The notes beneath the pieces were generated by a model. That model had not been told where the DNA came from. It ran no database searches and saw only the letters and a list, made by a program, of their open reading frames with translations. Shown here in pieces: positions 22,441-35,079 of a DNA stretch of 64,000 bases. Positions within the stretch are counted from its first letter, which is position 1. The number at the start of each line of letters is the position of its first letter. Source of the DNA: Pipra filicauda. Its lineage: Eukaryota > Chordata > Aves > Passeriformes > Pipridae. Location of the stretch: contig NW_024104559.1 of the NCBI RefSeq assembly GCF_003945595.2, positions 62,001 to 126,000 of the forward strand, read 5' to 3'. Position numbers and translations under genes: made by a program.

Positions 22441-24694
22441 GTAAGGAGGGTCTGGAGGCAAATAGATCCACTGTGCCTTCAGTGGAGAAAAATGACTGTG
22501 CTACAGGAGCAGAAGCCAAAGACAAAGCAGCAACAAATTAAAAAGCCATCAGAGCACAAGAGCCTGAGCAGAAAGTTGGCTCATTCCTGTTTGGGGAGCC
22601 CAAACTCACGGGCTCTGCGCTCAGAAGAAATCGTGTTTCTCAAGTCCCAGCCCAGCCCTGTGCAGCCTTCCCAGGGTGGATTTATCTTCCCTTTGCTTTG
22701 CACCTGTGTGTGTGTCACCTGGAATTTTCAGTCAGCTTTCAGCTTTATTTTAATGTGTTTTAGAACAAATCAAACCCGCTAAATTGATTAATGAGGATTT
22801 ACAGCGTTTTAATTACGGAGTGTGGTTTTGAATGATTTAAAGTCTGATATGGGCTCGAAGCAGCTCAAGATTCTGCAAGGAAATGAGAAACATGACATTT
22901 TGAGAAGGAAACCAATTTCCCTTAACTTAAACTGTTGCTCATATAAACCAAATTATAAATATACTCTGTGACTGTAATGCTACAGAGGACAGCTTACGAA
23001 AATATGATTAGTAGTGCAATTTTCTTAGGTTTCAGATCCTTTCTTCTCTTCTTTGCTGGCTTTAATGCAGAAAAAATCAACATCCTCCCTCCTCACCCAC
23101 CCATCTTTCTCAATGAAAATAAAGCAACAAATCTAATTCTGCAGGATAGCTTGGGGATATCCTGATAAAACTCTGCTGTACAGAGAGCACTGAGGACAAG
23201 AGGGGGTATAAAAGAAAATATAAGTATAGAAAGGGTAAAGAAATGTGAACATGGCTCTGATCCCAAGATTATGCCTCATCTAGTGCCAGAGTTCAGCTTG
23301 GATTGACATCCATAGTTTTTAAGAGAAGTAAAGAGAGGGATGTGGCAACATGATCTAGTTTTTTTGCTCCAAAGACCATCCATCCAAAACTTGACAGTCA
23401 AAGGGGCATCAAATGGGCCAAACACAAGAAAATATCAAGAGCTTACTTTGGTATACCTTCTGCTGGATCAGGCATGTCACCAACAAAAGCAGCACTCAAG
23501 GACCAACAATAAAACCTGTTTTGTTACCCATCAGTACATCAGGTTGTATTGGGACTGTGTGGGATCTGCAGGGCACCTGATGACTTGGCAGCACTTCTTC
23601 AGGTCAGTGATCCCTTACTCCAAAAGCTTTGTTGCTTTGGTGTTACAGAACTCAGCACTGCTAGATTTCAAGTAAAAATATAGAAAAATAATCTGGCTTT
23701 CCCCATGTAGATTTTGGGGATCTGATGCTGCCTCTACTGAGAAATTGGGCTTTATTCTTGTGTAAGTAAAGGGAAAAAGAATGAGTCATTGGCATTCTCC
23801 TTGCACAAATAACATGTGCAGCACTTCACAGAGGCACCAGATAAAAGTAATATTATTTTATTTATCAGCAATGATGGCCTGGAAAATGCAAGGGAAGTAC
23901 TTGCTTGAAAGTGTGTGGTAAGATGACATTGCGTGTGAAATATTAGTTTCTTGGAGTTTGGCAGCCATTTATTACAGAAATACCTTCTTCTGAGTGCTGC
24001 TTCTAACAAAACGACTGTCAGTGACACATATAAGGATTTTGGAAGTTCTTTTGGGAGCATTTCCATTAAAACTCTTTAGAAACAGTCCTTGCATATACAA
24101 GGAAGACAGTGGACTTAAGTCCTCCTGGTATATGCATTTTGTCTTTCCACAAAAATACCTAGTGTTGAGAGCAGCAAGGAGACACAAAACATTCTTTTAA
24201 GGGCAGCAATATCCTTTTAAATATTTTGGGGTTTTTTTTCACCATTTCTCCTTGCTGCTTTGTTTCTCTCACAGTGCAGTCCTGAAGAAAACAGGGTATA
24301 AATTCCCCCGTGCTTGGTTTCTGGTGTGCATTTAATCTCCCTGCATTCAAATGGTAATAGATTGTTACAGGTATTCCTTCACACAGGTGCCTGGTGCGTA
24401 TAATACCTCTTCATTACACCACCGAGTCAACTAGATCTGTGTTTTTTTAATATTAATCTCTTTAGGTTTTCAGAAGCAGTGGCACACATCGTAATTTTAA
24501 GCTCCTGGCTGATGACTCATTCTATTACTCCCAAGCCCATGCAGAGCAAGGCAAGAAACTGTCTGGCTCTACAGCTCTGCTGGATAAAACAGCATGTGGA
24601 ACCAGGGCTTTGTGAGGATTCAGAGGAGGAAGCAAATGCCAGGGATGAAGCCTTTTTAAGGCACAAAGAAGGCAGCTGGAATGGGATGAGCAGT

Positions 24695-24844
24695 GTGTCT
24701 CCATCCCTGGAAGGGTCCAAGGCCAGGTTGGACGGGGCTTGGAGCAACCTGGGCTAGTGGGAGGTGTCCCTGCCCATGGCAGGAGGTTGGAACAAGCTGA
24801 TCTTTGAAGTCCCTTCCAACCCAAACCATTCTGTGATTCTGTGA
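24695..24844 (+). mobile_element. CR1 LINE, 3' fragment
   Basis: Runs from CCATCCCTGGAAGGGTCCAA through GGTTGGACGGGGCTTGGAG and CCCTGCCCATGGCAGG to a tail CATTCTGTGATTCTGTGA. Close to the young subfamily consensus. A second plus-strand CR1 of a different subfamily starts 130 bases downstream. Confidence 0.9.
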
Positions 24845-24974
24845 ATCTCTCTGCTCCCTCCTGGTCTCTGCCTGGATTCACCAACCCTGTGTGCTGCTCA
24901 CTCCCAGTGCACAGCTATGGAAGTTGTGGTGTGAATAAGTAGGGTTTCATCCCAGGATTTCAAATCTGATCAAT

Positions 24975-25256
24975 GATCTCTTGTCTGTGGTGACAGGATC
25001 CCAAGGGAACGGCCTGAAGTTGTGTCAGGGAGGGTTTAGGTTGGATCTCAGGAAAAGGTTCTTCCCCCAGAGGGTGGTTGGCACTGACCAGGCTCCCCAG
25101 GGCAGTGGGCACGGCCCCAAGGCTGCCAGAGCTCCAGGAGGGTTTGGACAACGCTCTCAGGGTGACTCTTGGGGATGGTCCTGTGCAGGGTTAAGGCTTG
25201 GCCTCCATGATCCTTGTGGGTCCCTCCCAACTCAGCACATTCCATGATCCTGTGAC
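24975..25256 (+). mobile_element. CR1 LINE, 3' fragment
   Basis: Same subfamily as 2176 and 3411: GGTTTAGGTTGGATCTCAGG, GAAAAGGTTCTTCCCCCAG, CAGGCTCCCCAGGGCAGTGG, GATCCTTGTGGGTCCC and tail CATTCCATGATCCTGTGA. 280 bases. The ORF2 end is non-functional. Confidence 0.9.
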
Positions 25257-27600
25257 TGGCACAGCTGCATTCCCAGCAGTTCCCTGTGTTTGCTGTTGCA
25301 GAGCGATGCAGCTCCAGGGAGAGGCTGCAGGGAATAAAGCCAAGCTGTTCCTCTCTGGAAGCTGCAGCAGGGAGAAGTCACGAAGGATCTGTGCCCCGAG
25401 CCCTCATCCAGAGCAGTCAGGTGTTGACCAGCACTTCCCACTGCCTGCTATGTATTCCAGCCATCTGGGAATCACAGCAAGCCCAGGGGAGCTGCTCAGG
25501 CCGTACCTGCAGCTCACCTGCACCAAGGCAGCCCAGAAGGGGATTAATGCAAGGGAGCTTTGGCAGCTTTGCCACCCCATGGCCAACACCCTCTGCCCAG
25601 CTCCTCCTGGAAGTGCCACACACACTTCAGCTGATTTATGCAGGATAGATTGAGCTGCCCCCATTGCCTCAGTGAACCTGTCTGGATGGAGGGATAAGGC
25701 ACCAGGCTGGTGCCTGCAAAATTTGTACCTGATCTGAAATGACCCTGAGACTAAAGAATTTTATGGCTTTTTGTTCCCCCAGGAGACCCTTAAGAAGAGC
25801 TCACCAGCATAAAAATGGAGAAAGACAATTATTAGAGGCAATAACTACAGCACTGGGAACTGTAACCAAGAAAGGGTTCTCAGAAATGGGGATTTGGAGC
25901 ATGACGTGGAAGAAATTCATGCTCATTTAAACAGAAGCAGTTGCAAGTGTGACAGTGCATACAGACAATAAGTTTGGAGTGTTTGGGACCCTGAGAGGTT
26001 ATTGAATCCTGCACACTGCCAGGTGTGAGGAGAAATTAAAGAAAACATCCCAGATGGAAAACAGGAGCTGCAGAAAAGTTCCAGTAGAGCGAAAATGATC
26101 TGAAAATAAGGAAGAGAACTAGGAGGGATTTGTGCAGCTCTTTGCAAGCGTGAAGAATGCTGTAAGTGGAAGGGAAGGCAGAGTACATCCATTCCTGACA
26201 GGAACAGGTCCTTACAAACTCCAAGTGCAAGAGTTTCCTGTTTTTTCCTGCCACGTGTTTTCAGCTGTAAAAGAAAACTAAAAGCAGAACCAGAAATATT
26301 CTAAAGGGACTCAAGACCTGACTTATGCTCCATAAACATGGGCCATGTCAAACTGTGTTGGAAACACAGGATTGGTTGTCTCCATTCCTTTTCCTTAAAG
26401 AACTCAGCCCATTTTTTTTTTAAATTAATAAAATTATATAGATTTATATTGTTGGACACACTTCCTTGGAAAACCTGCTTCAAACTTATTGATAGGTCAA
26501 ACATGGAGCATTAAGAGGAAACAGGGAACCTGAATGTTTAAATTTTTAAAGTCTGGAGAGAAAACAGAGGGAATTTGTAGAAATGCAAAAAGACACACAA
26601 AACTTAGTGTTGGAAGAGCTTCCACATCTTGACTGATCTTAATTACTTGGAACTTGGAGTTCAATAATTTCTGTTTGTTGAGCAAAGTTCTGTCTGGGAA
26701 AACAAAGATATATTATCAGGCTTCTTCTTTGAAAAGGTTCCGTTTCCAAGATACTGGAAGTATGGAGAGACTTCCAAGAGCAAATTTCAGCCAGGCACAG
26801 ACAATTAAAGCTGAACAACAGGATAAAAAGTCTCCTTGGATCACTTTTGGCCCTGGTGGTAGGTGAACACTATATAATTAGCATCAGGTTGGCAACTGTC
26901 CTTAGAACATTTGACAGAGACAAGCGCTCCCTCCCCTGTGATCTCTCCTGCCAGCCAAGGCCTGCACTGCCCATTCCTGCTTGGTGTAGAAACCTACAAA
27001 AACCTACCCCCAAAACCTGAAAAAAAAAGAAGTATTTTTGCTTCCTACATCCTCATGTCCTTCCTGGAAGGATCATGGGAGCCTCGTCTCCCCTGTCATG
27101 TGCAACCTTCATCCGAAACCTGTCACCCTTTTTCCCAGGCAGTGATGAGTGGCAAAGCTCTCCAGAAAGCTTGAGCAATCATCCTGGATGGCAATCAGCT
27201 ATGCAAAGTGACAATCATCTCTCACTTTGTGATGCCTTCAGGAGAGAAGTGAGAAAAACACAGCCTTTGGTATTTTGGTAAAGGAACCACACGACAAACA
27301 AAATCTCTGCAGGCGTAACCTGGCAGCAGGAATTCCATACAGCAGGCTCCAAACTTCATCTGGAGCAGCCTGCATTCTGAAAACAAATCTGGGGAGAGTT
27401 ACTATACACTGGAATATCCCCAAAACCCTGAAAAGGAGTGAAGTTAACCAGGAAAATATCTGCTTTCTTCAAGTCTGTGCATAATGTGAGATATCTCCAG
27501 TATCACAGCACTTCCACCCAGCAGGAAAGGGAGTGGATGAATGAAAAATCATCTCCCTAAGCTTTGGATGGTGAAAAAACACATCTTTTAAAATAGAGGT
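25257..27600. other. Unique sequence, no gene recognised
   Basis: 25260-25665 is GC-richer, with overlapping open frames on both strands (longest 151 codons at 25198-25653, which starts inside the CR1). Overlapping open frames of this kind reflect composition. The rest is AT-rich and featureless to me. Confidence 0.5.
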
Positions 27601-27741
27601 TTCCATGGCAGTGTTCAAGTCCAGGCTGAACAAGGCATTGAGCAACCTGGCCTAGTGGAAGGTGTCCCTGCCCATGGCAGGGGGTGGAAGGAGATGAGCT
27701 TTAAGGTCCCTTCAAACCCAGATCATTCCATGATTTTATAA
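27601..27741 (+). mobile_element. CR1 LINE, 3' fragment
   Basis: Reads GCAGTGTTCAAGTCCAGGC, GAGCAACCTGGCCTAGTGG, CCCTGCCCATGGCAGGGGG and ends CATTCCATGATTTTATAA. Slightly more diverged than the copy at 47925. Confidence 0.88.
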
Positions 27742-28037
27742 CACTGCAACCAATATATACTTTTGTAGTGCTCTAGTCTCAAATCATTTCCAAAGGGAAA
27801 ATTATAATGTGACAAACTGGATTTCTGGTATTGGAATGAAATCTGGCTGGAAGAAATGGGTAAATCAATAAACCAGCAAAACTCCTGCATGTGAATAGGC
27901 AGAAATTGCCTACAAAAAAATCACTCCTGGGCCTGCTGGTTCTCAGTAGTCCAGTCACCACAGCAGCTCCCAGTCTGCAGCACTGGAAGTGAGGGGTGGG
28001 AAGGGTTAGGGGTGGGAAGTTATTCCAGTTTACAATG

Positions 28038-28072
28038 GGATGTGAATTTACCCCAGGATGTGAATTTACCCC
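28038..28072. repeat. 18-bp tandem duplication
   Basis: GGATGTGAATTTACCCCA is followed at once by a second, identical copy lacking the last base. It lies just left of a reverse CR1. Confidence 0.9.
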
Positions 28073-28115
28073 TTTCTGTCTTCTCTGTAGTAACTTAAGA
28101 GTCTGCCTGCACACA

Positions 28116-28323
28116 CAGAATCACAGAATATTTGGGTTGGAAGGGACCTTAAAGCTCATCTTGTCCCACCCCCTGCCATGGGCAGGGACACCTTCCACTA
28201 TTCCAGGTTGTTCCAAGCCCTGTCCAACCTGGCCTTGGACACTTCCAGGGATGGGGCAGCCACAGCTTCTCTGGGCAACCTGTGCCAGGGCCTCCCCACC
28301 CTCACAGGGAAGAATTTCTAATC
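28116..28323 (-). mobile_element. CR1 LINE, 3' fragment, reverse orientation
   Basis: Inverted 3' end from CAGAATCACAGAATATTTGG through CCTGCCATGGGCAGGGACAC, CAGCTTCTCTGGGCAACCTG and CCCTCACAGGGAAGAATTTC. Near consensus, about 208 bases. Confidence 0.92.
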
Positions 28324-28369
28324 CCGTGTTTTTCTCTGAAGTGATTTCAGACATCATTCTCAACAATTA

Positions 28370-28387
28370 AAAAAAAAAAAAAAAAAG
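28370..28387. repeat. 18-base adenine run
   Basis: Homopolymer directly upstream of GGTGAGCTAC. It lies 47 bases beyond the CR1 and is not its tail (CR1 lacks poly-A). Confidence 0.85.
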
Positions 28388-30800
28388 GTGAGCTACATCG
28401 CATTTACGGGAGGTTAAAAGCAGGTACAACGGCACTTACAAGAGAGGAGGTAACAAATTACAGGTCTGCACCCTGGCTCATTCACAGTGACACCTCCAGG
28501 TGCTCGGGCTCCCTGGAAAAGGATAAAACGTTTCCCTTAAGTACAGTGCTAATGGCAGTAATTGGAAGATACCCTCCTGAATGCTGAACTAGCAAAAACC
28601 CCGCGCTGGCCACAGGAACATCTCCTAATGTTCAATTAAGATAAGGCTCAGTGTATTGTTCGGTCTGCAGTGTCAATTTTTTTTTTCTTTCTTTTGCTGG
28701 GTGGAAGCTTTTGAGATCGATATAAAATGAAAAAAAATATTAATATAGCCCATGGTTTCAGTTACACTGGAGCCCTATGAAACATCTGCTCCTCACTCAG
28801 CCCTCGTGCCTAATTGCTGTCTGCCCAGAGCACGTCACTTCTTGAAACCTTTTATCCTGTTTCATTTCTCCTCAGCGCTGTTGACTGGAAGAGTCTGTTT
28901 GACACTGCCCAGGACATGGAAATAGGGTTTCCATAGGGTTGTCTGCCACAGGAGGGGACCCACAGCCCGTGGGACAGGGGACAGTCGTGCCATGGGCAGG
29001 GAGAGAGATCCCAGCAAAGGTTGGGCTGGTGGTTGGTGCTTACGGGTGTTCCCGTGCTCCTCATGCGTGGAAAGTTTACAGATGCCTTGAAACATTCCGT
29101 GAATTTGGGGTTTACCTTGGAAAAATGGCCATAATAAAAATAAAGCAAAAGCAAAGCAAACCAGTCTGAAAATACTGGCTTGGTTAGACATCAGTAGTGG
29201 CAAGTTTAGCGCTTTTCTAACGCGAACTCAAAGTGACATTTAATCTCCAGACTAATTTCAATTTTATTTCAAAATATGAAGGGAAATTTGGCACTTAAAT
29301 TAATCTTTCAGCCCGAAGTGGTGGTTTTTGGGGTTTTTTTTTTTCTTCTCTACTCTCATTCACAGGGAACATCAGCACACCTTTAATTACAGTTTCACCC
29401 CAGATAATTATTCCGCTCCGCTTTGCAAACTCAGCCAAGAAATCGTCTGCTTATACAGCCCTTTTTGCTTCTTTAAACGTCTCAGAGCACCTAAAGAGCA
29501 GAGCCCGCTCCGCTGAGTCCCTCCCTGCTCCCCAGCCTGCTGTCCCCACACAGGGACAGTCCCAGCCCTGGACCGGGGGGTCTGGAGAGCCGGGAGTCCC
29601 AGTGAGGAGCCAAGCAGGAGATGATGATGATGATGGCGTTTCCTTGCTGCCCTCCCGTGGCCGTGCCATGGCCACACTCGCTCTGATACTTCCCTAAAAA
29701 TCCCTGTTTTCCCGCGAAGCTGTTGCCTCTCCACCTGGATTGTTTCCTCTGCTCAAACACAGTCGCATTTACAGAGGAAATCGGTGCTTTTATGTGAAAG
29801 GGTGGGGGGGGGGAATTATGCTTCTGGATCATAAATTTTAATCTGAAATCTCTCTGGTACCCACAGATTAATATTTAATGTCTGTTCTATAATGTAAATT
29901 CTACAGGCCAATCTTTCATCTTCAAAACTTGATCATCATAGACCCACAGAAGTTAGAACTTGAATATGATAACAATGCTTTATGAACACAGTGACTCCTG
30001 AATTCCCTGGCTGTCTCCTATAGGCAGTGGTGGTGTTCCTGTGAGCCTTAAAAAAGGAGCTAAGGCTTTTCATTGTCTGTTTTCTATTCAACTTGTATTC
30101 AGTACTGCTGAGCACCAAGTGTGAAGTGCTGGGAGGAGCCAGATCAGTGGTAGGACAAGATGAGAAGCAATACCTTTGCAATTGAGGTCATCATCCCAAG
30201 ATTAAAAAGAGACTGTGATCTAATTCCATCTGTTAAGTGCCTTGGGATCCCTGTCTAGCGCAGGAGAATGCAGAGATGTCCTTATAATAGGAATTTTGTA
30301 AAGATCTTCAAGAAATATAGCAACTTTCCTGTTGGTTAATGAATATTTTTTAAATGTCAGTCAAATCTTCACATGCTCAGTGTCTGGGATCACACACAAC
30401 AGGCAAAGGCAAGTGCCCATGGACCAGATTATTCCCCTGCTTTACAGCTGCTGTAATTTATTTTTCCCAACAAATCACAAATTTGCCTTTTCTCCTTCTG
30501 CCTTTAAGAGTGAAGGGAGGGAGAACATGCTGGGCTGACCAGAGAAAAGAAGGACAAAATGATAAATTGACTCATTGTGAAAATGTTACGTTACCCCGGT
30601 GCAACAGTGTTTTTGAAAGGCAGAGGAGCCAACTCCAGATGTTGGCTAGTTCTTCCCTAGAGGAAGGCAACACCAACTGCTGCTCTCAGGCATGGGGATC
30701 ACTCCAGGGATTGAAAGCCCCCCTTCTACAGCCTCCTTTTGGGCTCTCAGCATAATTCAAGTTAAAATCTTGCACCACAAAGTGTGAAGAGCTGCCTAAA
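28388..30800. other. Unique sequence, no gene recognised
   Basis: 28390-29450 alternates CpG-bearing and AT-rich parts (ACATCGCATTTACGGGAGG, GTTCAATTAAGATAAGG, ATCGATATAAAATG) and may be regulatory. 29500-29760 is GC-rich with a short GAT run (29619-29635). A guanine run lies near 29802-29812. ORFs in the GC-rich part show no domains. Confidence 0.5.
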
Positions 30801-31005
30801 GAATCATAAAATCATAGAGTGTTTTGAAAGGGACCTTAAAAATCATCTTGTTCCACCCCCTCTGCCATGGGCAGGGACACCTTCCACCAGCCCAGGTTGC
30901 TCCAAGCCCCGTCCAACCTGGCCTTGGACACTTCCAGGGATGGGGCAGCCACAGCTTCTCTGGGCAACCTGTGCCAGGGCCTCCCCACCCTCACAGGGAA
31001 GGACA
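30801..31005 (-). mobile_element. CR1 LINE, 3' fragment, reverse orientation
   Basis: Inverted 3' end GAATCATAAAATCATAGAGTG, GAAAGGGACCTTAAAAATC, CTGCCATGGGCAGGGACACC, GGCAACCTGTGCCAGGGCC. A few bases are missing in the GGTTGGAAGG motif. Confidence 0.9.
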
Positions 31006-33861
31006 AGGCACTGGTCACAACTCCAGTTTTGCAGCAGCTCCTGTTTCCTAGCTAAACACTTGATTACTTTCTTAACAGCAGTTATTCTTCCCTTCCCAAA
31101 AAGTAAAGTCCTTATTCACCCCTGAAATGTGACATTCCAGGCTCCCAAAAAGTCTGAAGAGCCCCACCTTTCTCAGATTTGCATTAGGAGTGTTTCCAGA
31201 AGTTCTGAATAAACAAACCTTGTGGATAGTGAGTGTTAGCCCTGAGGGCTCATTTCTAATCTAGAGTGAGATTATGAACAATTCCAGGTAGGAGAGGATA
31301 AAGCTGCTTAGACCCTGATCTGTAGTCACATACCTCCAGCAATCACCTCAAAAAATAAAACCCTGCAGTCAAGAGCCAGGTCATGGCACCTGCATCAACC
31401 CACCCTCCTTGAACAGACTGCATCCACATGGGCATTTTGAGCTCCCCATGAGCTATTAGGTTCACAAAAATGCATGTGCCTTAACTTGTGCCTTCTGGAA
31501 AAACTTTTTGTAGGACATTATTTGAGCAGGTATGTGCAGGTAACTCACAGGTTTCTCTGGAGGTGAACATCCCAAGCCTGTGTGGGATAGTGATATCCAC
31601 ACAGGGATGAGCTTTGCAGCTTATTCTGATTTCCAGTACAAGCCTGACTGGGTTGTTTGTCTCTCCCCAGCTTCCTCCACTTAAAATTTACAGCAGTTAA
31701 GCTTCCTTGACCAGAGTTGGACCAGGAAGATGTGGATCCTTGCCTTCTGTGCAAGGTCAGAGGCATTTTCTAGTTTTATCCAACTCAGACCACAGACAGA
31801 TGGGAAGAACCCTGGCATGTCATTCCTGAGTGCATCTGCAGTGCACAGTGTTTTAATGCAGTGGTGTTAAAAAGCTGCTCCTTTGGTGTGTTATCGAGGT
31901 TGTTGGGAAAAAGGAAGCTGAGCACCCACAGTGCCCTCACATCAGGAGTGACACTGATGCCTGTCACTGTCCAGAAAGCCAACAGCAACCTCACTCTTGA
32001 AAATGTGATACCAAAGAATGAGTTACATTTTTTTGAATGATGGTTCTACTGCTTCCTAGGTTAATTGCCTGTTGGGAGCAATATTTTGGCTAATTGCTCT
32101 TTACCCAAGAGGTGGCACATCTTCAGTGACATCCCAGCTGCAACGCTGGCTGTGGCCCTCCAGAACCACAGGCTGCAAGTAGAATGATCCTCTCTTTAAC
32201 AGCCATGTTCACTGGCTCCTTGTTTCCCAGACAGGAAATTAGTTCCTTTTTTTCCCCAGGGTCTGCCCTAGAAGCAAGAAGGCATTTCCAAAAATCAGGA
32301 GCTTTGCTTCCAGTCAGAGCATCACCCCTGCCAGCTGCTTCCCTGGCTGAGGAGGGACCACAGGAACAGCAAAGGCATGTGCTGCACTCCTCAGAGAGGC
32401 CAGTTTTGAAGTCACCTCCTCTTCAGTTTTGAGGTTTCATTGTCCCAAGGCAGGTTGCAGAAGCTTGTTTTAGCTCTCAGAGCATCCCAAGAGCTTTTGG
32501 AGATGGGAAGCAGAGGCAAGAGCAGGAACTGCTCTTCCTCCACGAGGGCTGATGCTCAGGCCTTCAGAAGGAGAAGATGAGATGACAGAACAAGGAAACA
32601 ACTCTCAACAATCACTCGAAGAAATTCTTCATCTTTATTAACGAGTTTTCATGACAATTAATTGTGTCCCAAAGCCAATGACAATGTCATCAAACCCACC
32701 CTGAATGAGCCCAGTTGGGGCCGGGGGCTCATCTACTGATTCCCCTTTGGTTCCTGCAGATTTCTCTGGGATGTGTTTTTCTGTAATGTCTGTCTGATGT
32801 TATTTTTTTTTCCTGTGTGCATAATATTCTTTTCATCCCCCAAATTTAATTTTCTAACTTGTTGGCTTTATTGCTTAAAATTTTAGTGGAGGTTTTGGGT
32901 GTGCTGCGACAAAATAATAATTTATATTGTATCAGTCAGTACCACTCCATTGTCTTAATCTTTCATAATGGTTTTTCTGCAGCTTCCAATTTTCCTCCGA
33001 ATAAAACAAATTACTTAGCAAGTGGAATATCTTCTTGTCATAATAATTTAATATTAAAATGTCAATAAGATTTGGTACACACAGCAGAGGGCACAGAGGT
33101 ACAGAGGCAGAGCAGAAATGAAGTAAACTTAATAAAGTGAGCGAGAAGGTACAATAGGGATTGAGGTTGGCTCCTGTGCTGTGTATGAAAGAACCTTTTT
33201 ATCCTGCAGTGCAGTACAATCATTGTGTAAGCAATAATATGATTGCAGGAGCACTTCTACCTGCTGCCTGCCCACTGACACCGAGCCCAGTACTAGCCTG
33301 GGGCTGTGTGTCCACTCCAGGGGGGAGGGAGCAGCCCTGGATGGTGACAGAACGTGGCACAGAATGGCAGGTGGGGTGGAGGATGGTGGGGAAGGAGAGG
33401 AAGGGCAGAGGCTGGTGGGACACCCTGCCCTCTGCAAGGTAGTTCCCTATGTTCTGTGGTTTGTGGGTGGCTGAAGGCACCAGGCTGTGGTTCAGCGTCC
33501 TGATCCACATGTTGGGTCAGGATTCCTGCTGGGAAGTCTGGTCCTTGCATCAGCAGGGCAGACCTTAGCACTCATTTTTTAATGCTCTCGTGAAGAACAC
33601 GTGTAAAACTCGTAGTTTGGTGCAGTTCTGGAAGGCCAAATACTCCTTATGATCCAACCCCAACCGTTTGCACTGACAAGAGCCAAATGCTGTGGGTTTA
33701 TCCAGCATAATGAGTTTCCTAAAAATGTCTGGAAGTCCCAGGAGCAGCTTGGTCCTTTCCCTCAGTACAAGACGGTCAGCAGGACATGGTTTGGGAGGAG
33801 TCCGGGTCTTCCTTGGACAACCACACGTGTATTTGCAAAATAAAAGTGCAGAATTACGATC
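31006..33861. other. Unique sequence, no gene recognised
   Basis: 32620-33070 is AT-rich with TTAACGAG, GACAATTAATTGTG and CATAATAATTTAATATTAAAATG and resembles conserved non-coding sequence. 33240-33440 is GC-richer and open in several frames without a recognisable product. Confidence 0.5.
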
Positions 33862-34190
33862 ACAGGAGCAGAATAATTCAGGATGGAAGAGCCTTTAGAG
33901 GTTATCTGGTCCAACCCACTGCTCAGAGCTGGGCTGGCTTCAAAGGAGCCTAAATTCAAATAGAAGAAAATTTGCATGAGCTTCAGGAGCTTATTATCTG
34001 TCTCTGTTCTGTCCCAGACTATAGGAAAGCCATTCCTATGTCTAACCACTCTTTTCTCTCCTGCAGCTGTGGAAGTGGGTGTTGCATTCATTCATAGCTG
34101 ACTCTTTCCACACAAATGTATATCACCGTTTGAAGTCCCCACGTCTCCTCCTGCAGAAATGGCACACAGGGTTTGCTTTAAGTGCTCGGT
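33862..34190 (-). mobile_element. Old, diverged CR1-type LINE fragment, reverse orientation
   Basis: The inverted 3' portion is visible as TTCAGGATGGAAGAGCCTTTAG, GGTTATCTGGTCCAACCC and GCTCAGAGC. Farther right, GTTTGAAGTCCCCACGTCTCC is compatible with the inverted ORF2 end. Many substitutions and indels. The right border is uncertain. Confidence 0.45.
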
Positions 34191-35079
34191 TTTTCAGAAT
34201 TCCTGGGAAGGAACAAAAAAAGGAGAGCGAGAGAAACCCAAAGGCTCCACTTGCCTGGTTCCTCCCTGTTCACAAAGGAATATCTCAGGCCATAGTTTTG
34301 CCCTGCATAGAAAGCAGGTGCCACTTTTAGGTTGTTTCAACCAAAGGCTAACAAAAGTCAGGGGAAATATGTCTTGCTCTGTCCTACAGCTTTCCATGAG
34401 AAACAAGGGTGCCTGAGCCACACAGGAGGGCAGAGGGACAGCAGGGAGTTGCAGAAAGTTTGCCCCCAACTCAGAGCTTCAAAGAGTTTGATGACAGTTG
34501 GTGGAGTCAACTTCTGCTCACATTTTTTACGAGGGACAAGTAAGAGAGGTCCTTCATCCACTCTGGGAGGCTTTTTCCTTATTAACTGCTGGCCTCCTGT
34601 GTGTAAAAATAGAAGTGGTAAACAGAAAGTCCTCCTAACAGGCACAATATTGAATGTCAGGATGACTTACCCGTCAAGAGCTATAAACAAAACTTCCAGA
34701 AAAGAAGGATTTTTTGGATCCCCGTGCCAGTGGAAGGAGATGTTTTCTGCTGTGTGGTTTGTTTCCCAGTTCTCAGCCTGCACCAGTTTAAAACCACTCA
34801 GCACTTTTCTCGAGAGCTCATTCCACAGGACTAATTGCTCGGATAATAGGAAACTGATGCTGATGTTCAGCCAATATTTTCCCATCCTCCCTGGTGAGCA
34901 CTTTCCTGCTGCCACCAGGAATCCCTGCCTCTTTTTCTATCTACATGTTAATGCTTCTATCTACATCTTAAATACTTGTTGATGCTCAGTATAGTTCTCC
35001 CTCCTCCACTCAAATTTTAGCTCAGCAAAACTGCCATAATACAGCTTTTATTTGTCAGATAACTCTCTGCCACTCCTTC
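34191..35079. other. Unique sequence with the window's longest ORF, no gene recognised
   Basis: An ATG-to-stop frame of 216 codons runs from 34332 to 34982 (plus). No domain, signal peptide or repeat is visible, cysteine is scattered, and opposite-strand frames are also partly open. It is longer than expected for chance in this composition but not extreme for 64 kb on two strands. Confidence 0.5.

Larger units (their letters stand above)
20476..24694. other. Unique sequence, no gene recognised
   Basis: Contains an adenine run near 21321-21338, a homeodomain-type palindrome at 20921, an exon-like block at 22391, and an AT-rich part at 22700-22960 with ATTGATTAATGAGG and TTTTAATTACGG. No recognised coding domain or transposon. 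Confidence 0.5.

Noticed and set aside
24525..24884. ORFs sharing peptides such as HPLPWAGTPSTSPGCSKP with others at 28121, 30784, 47827, 56692 and 60325
   Set aside because: The apparent protein family is only the translated CR1 3' end, read in the antisense frame, repeated at each copy. It is not a gene family.
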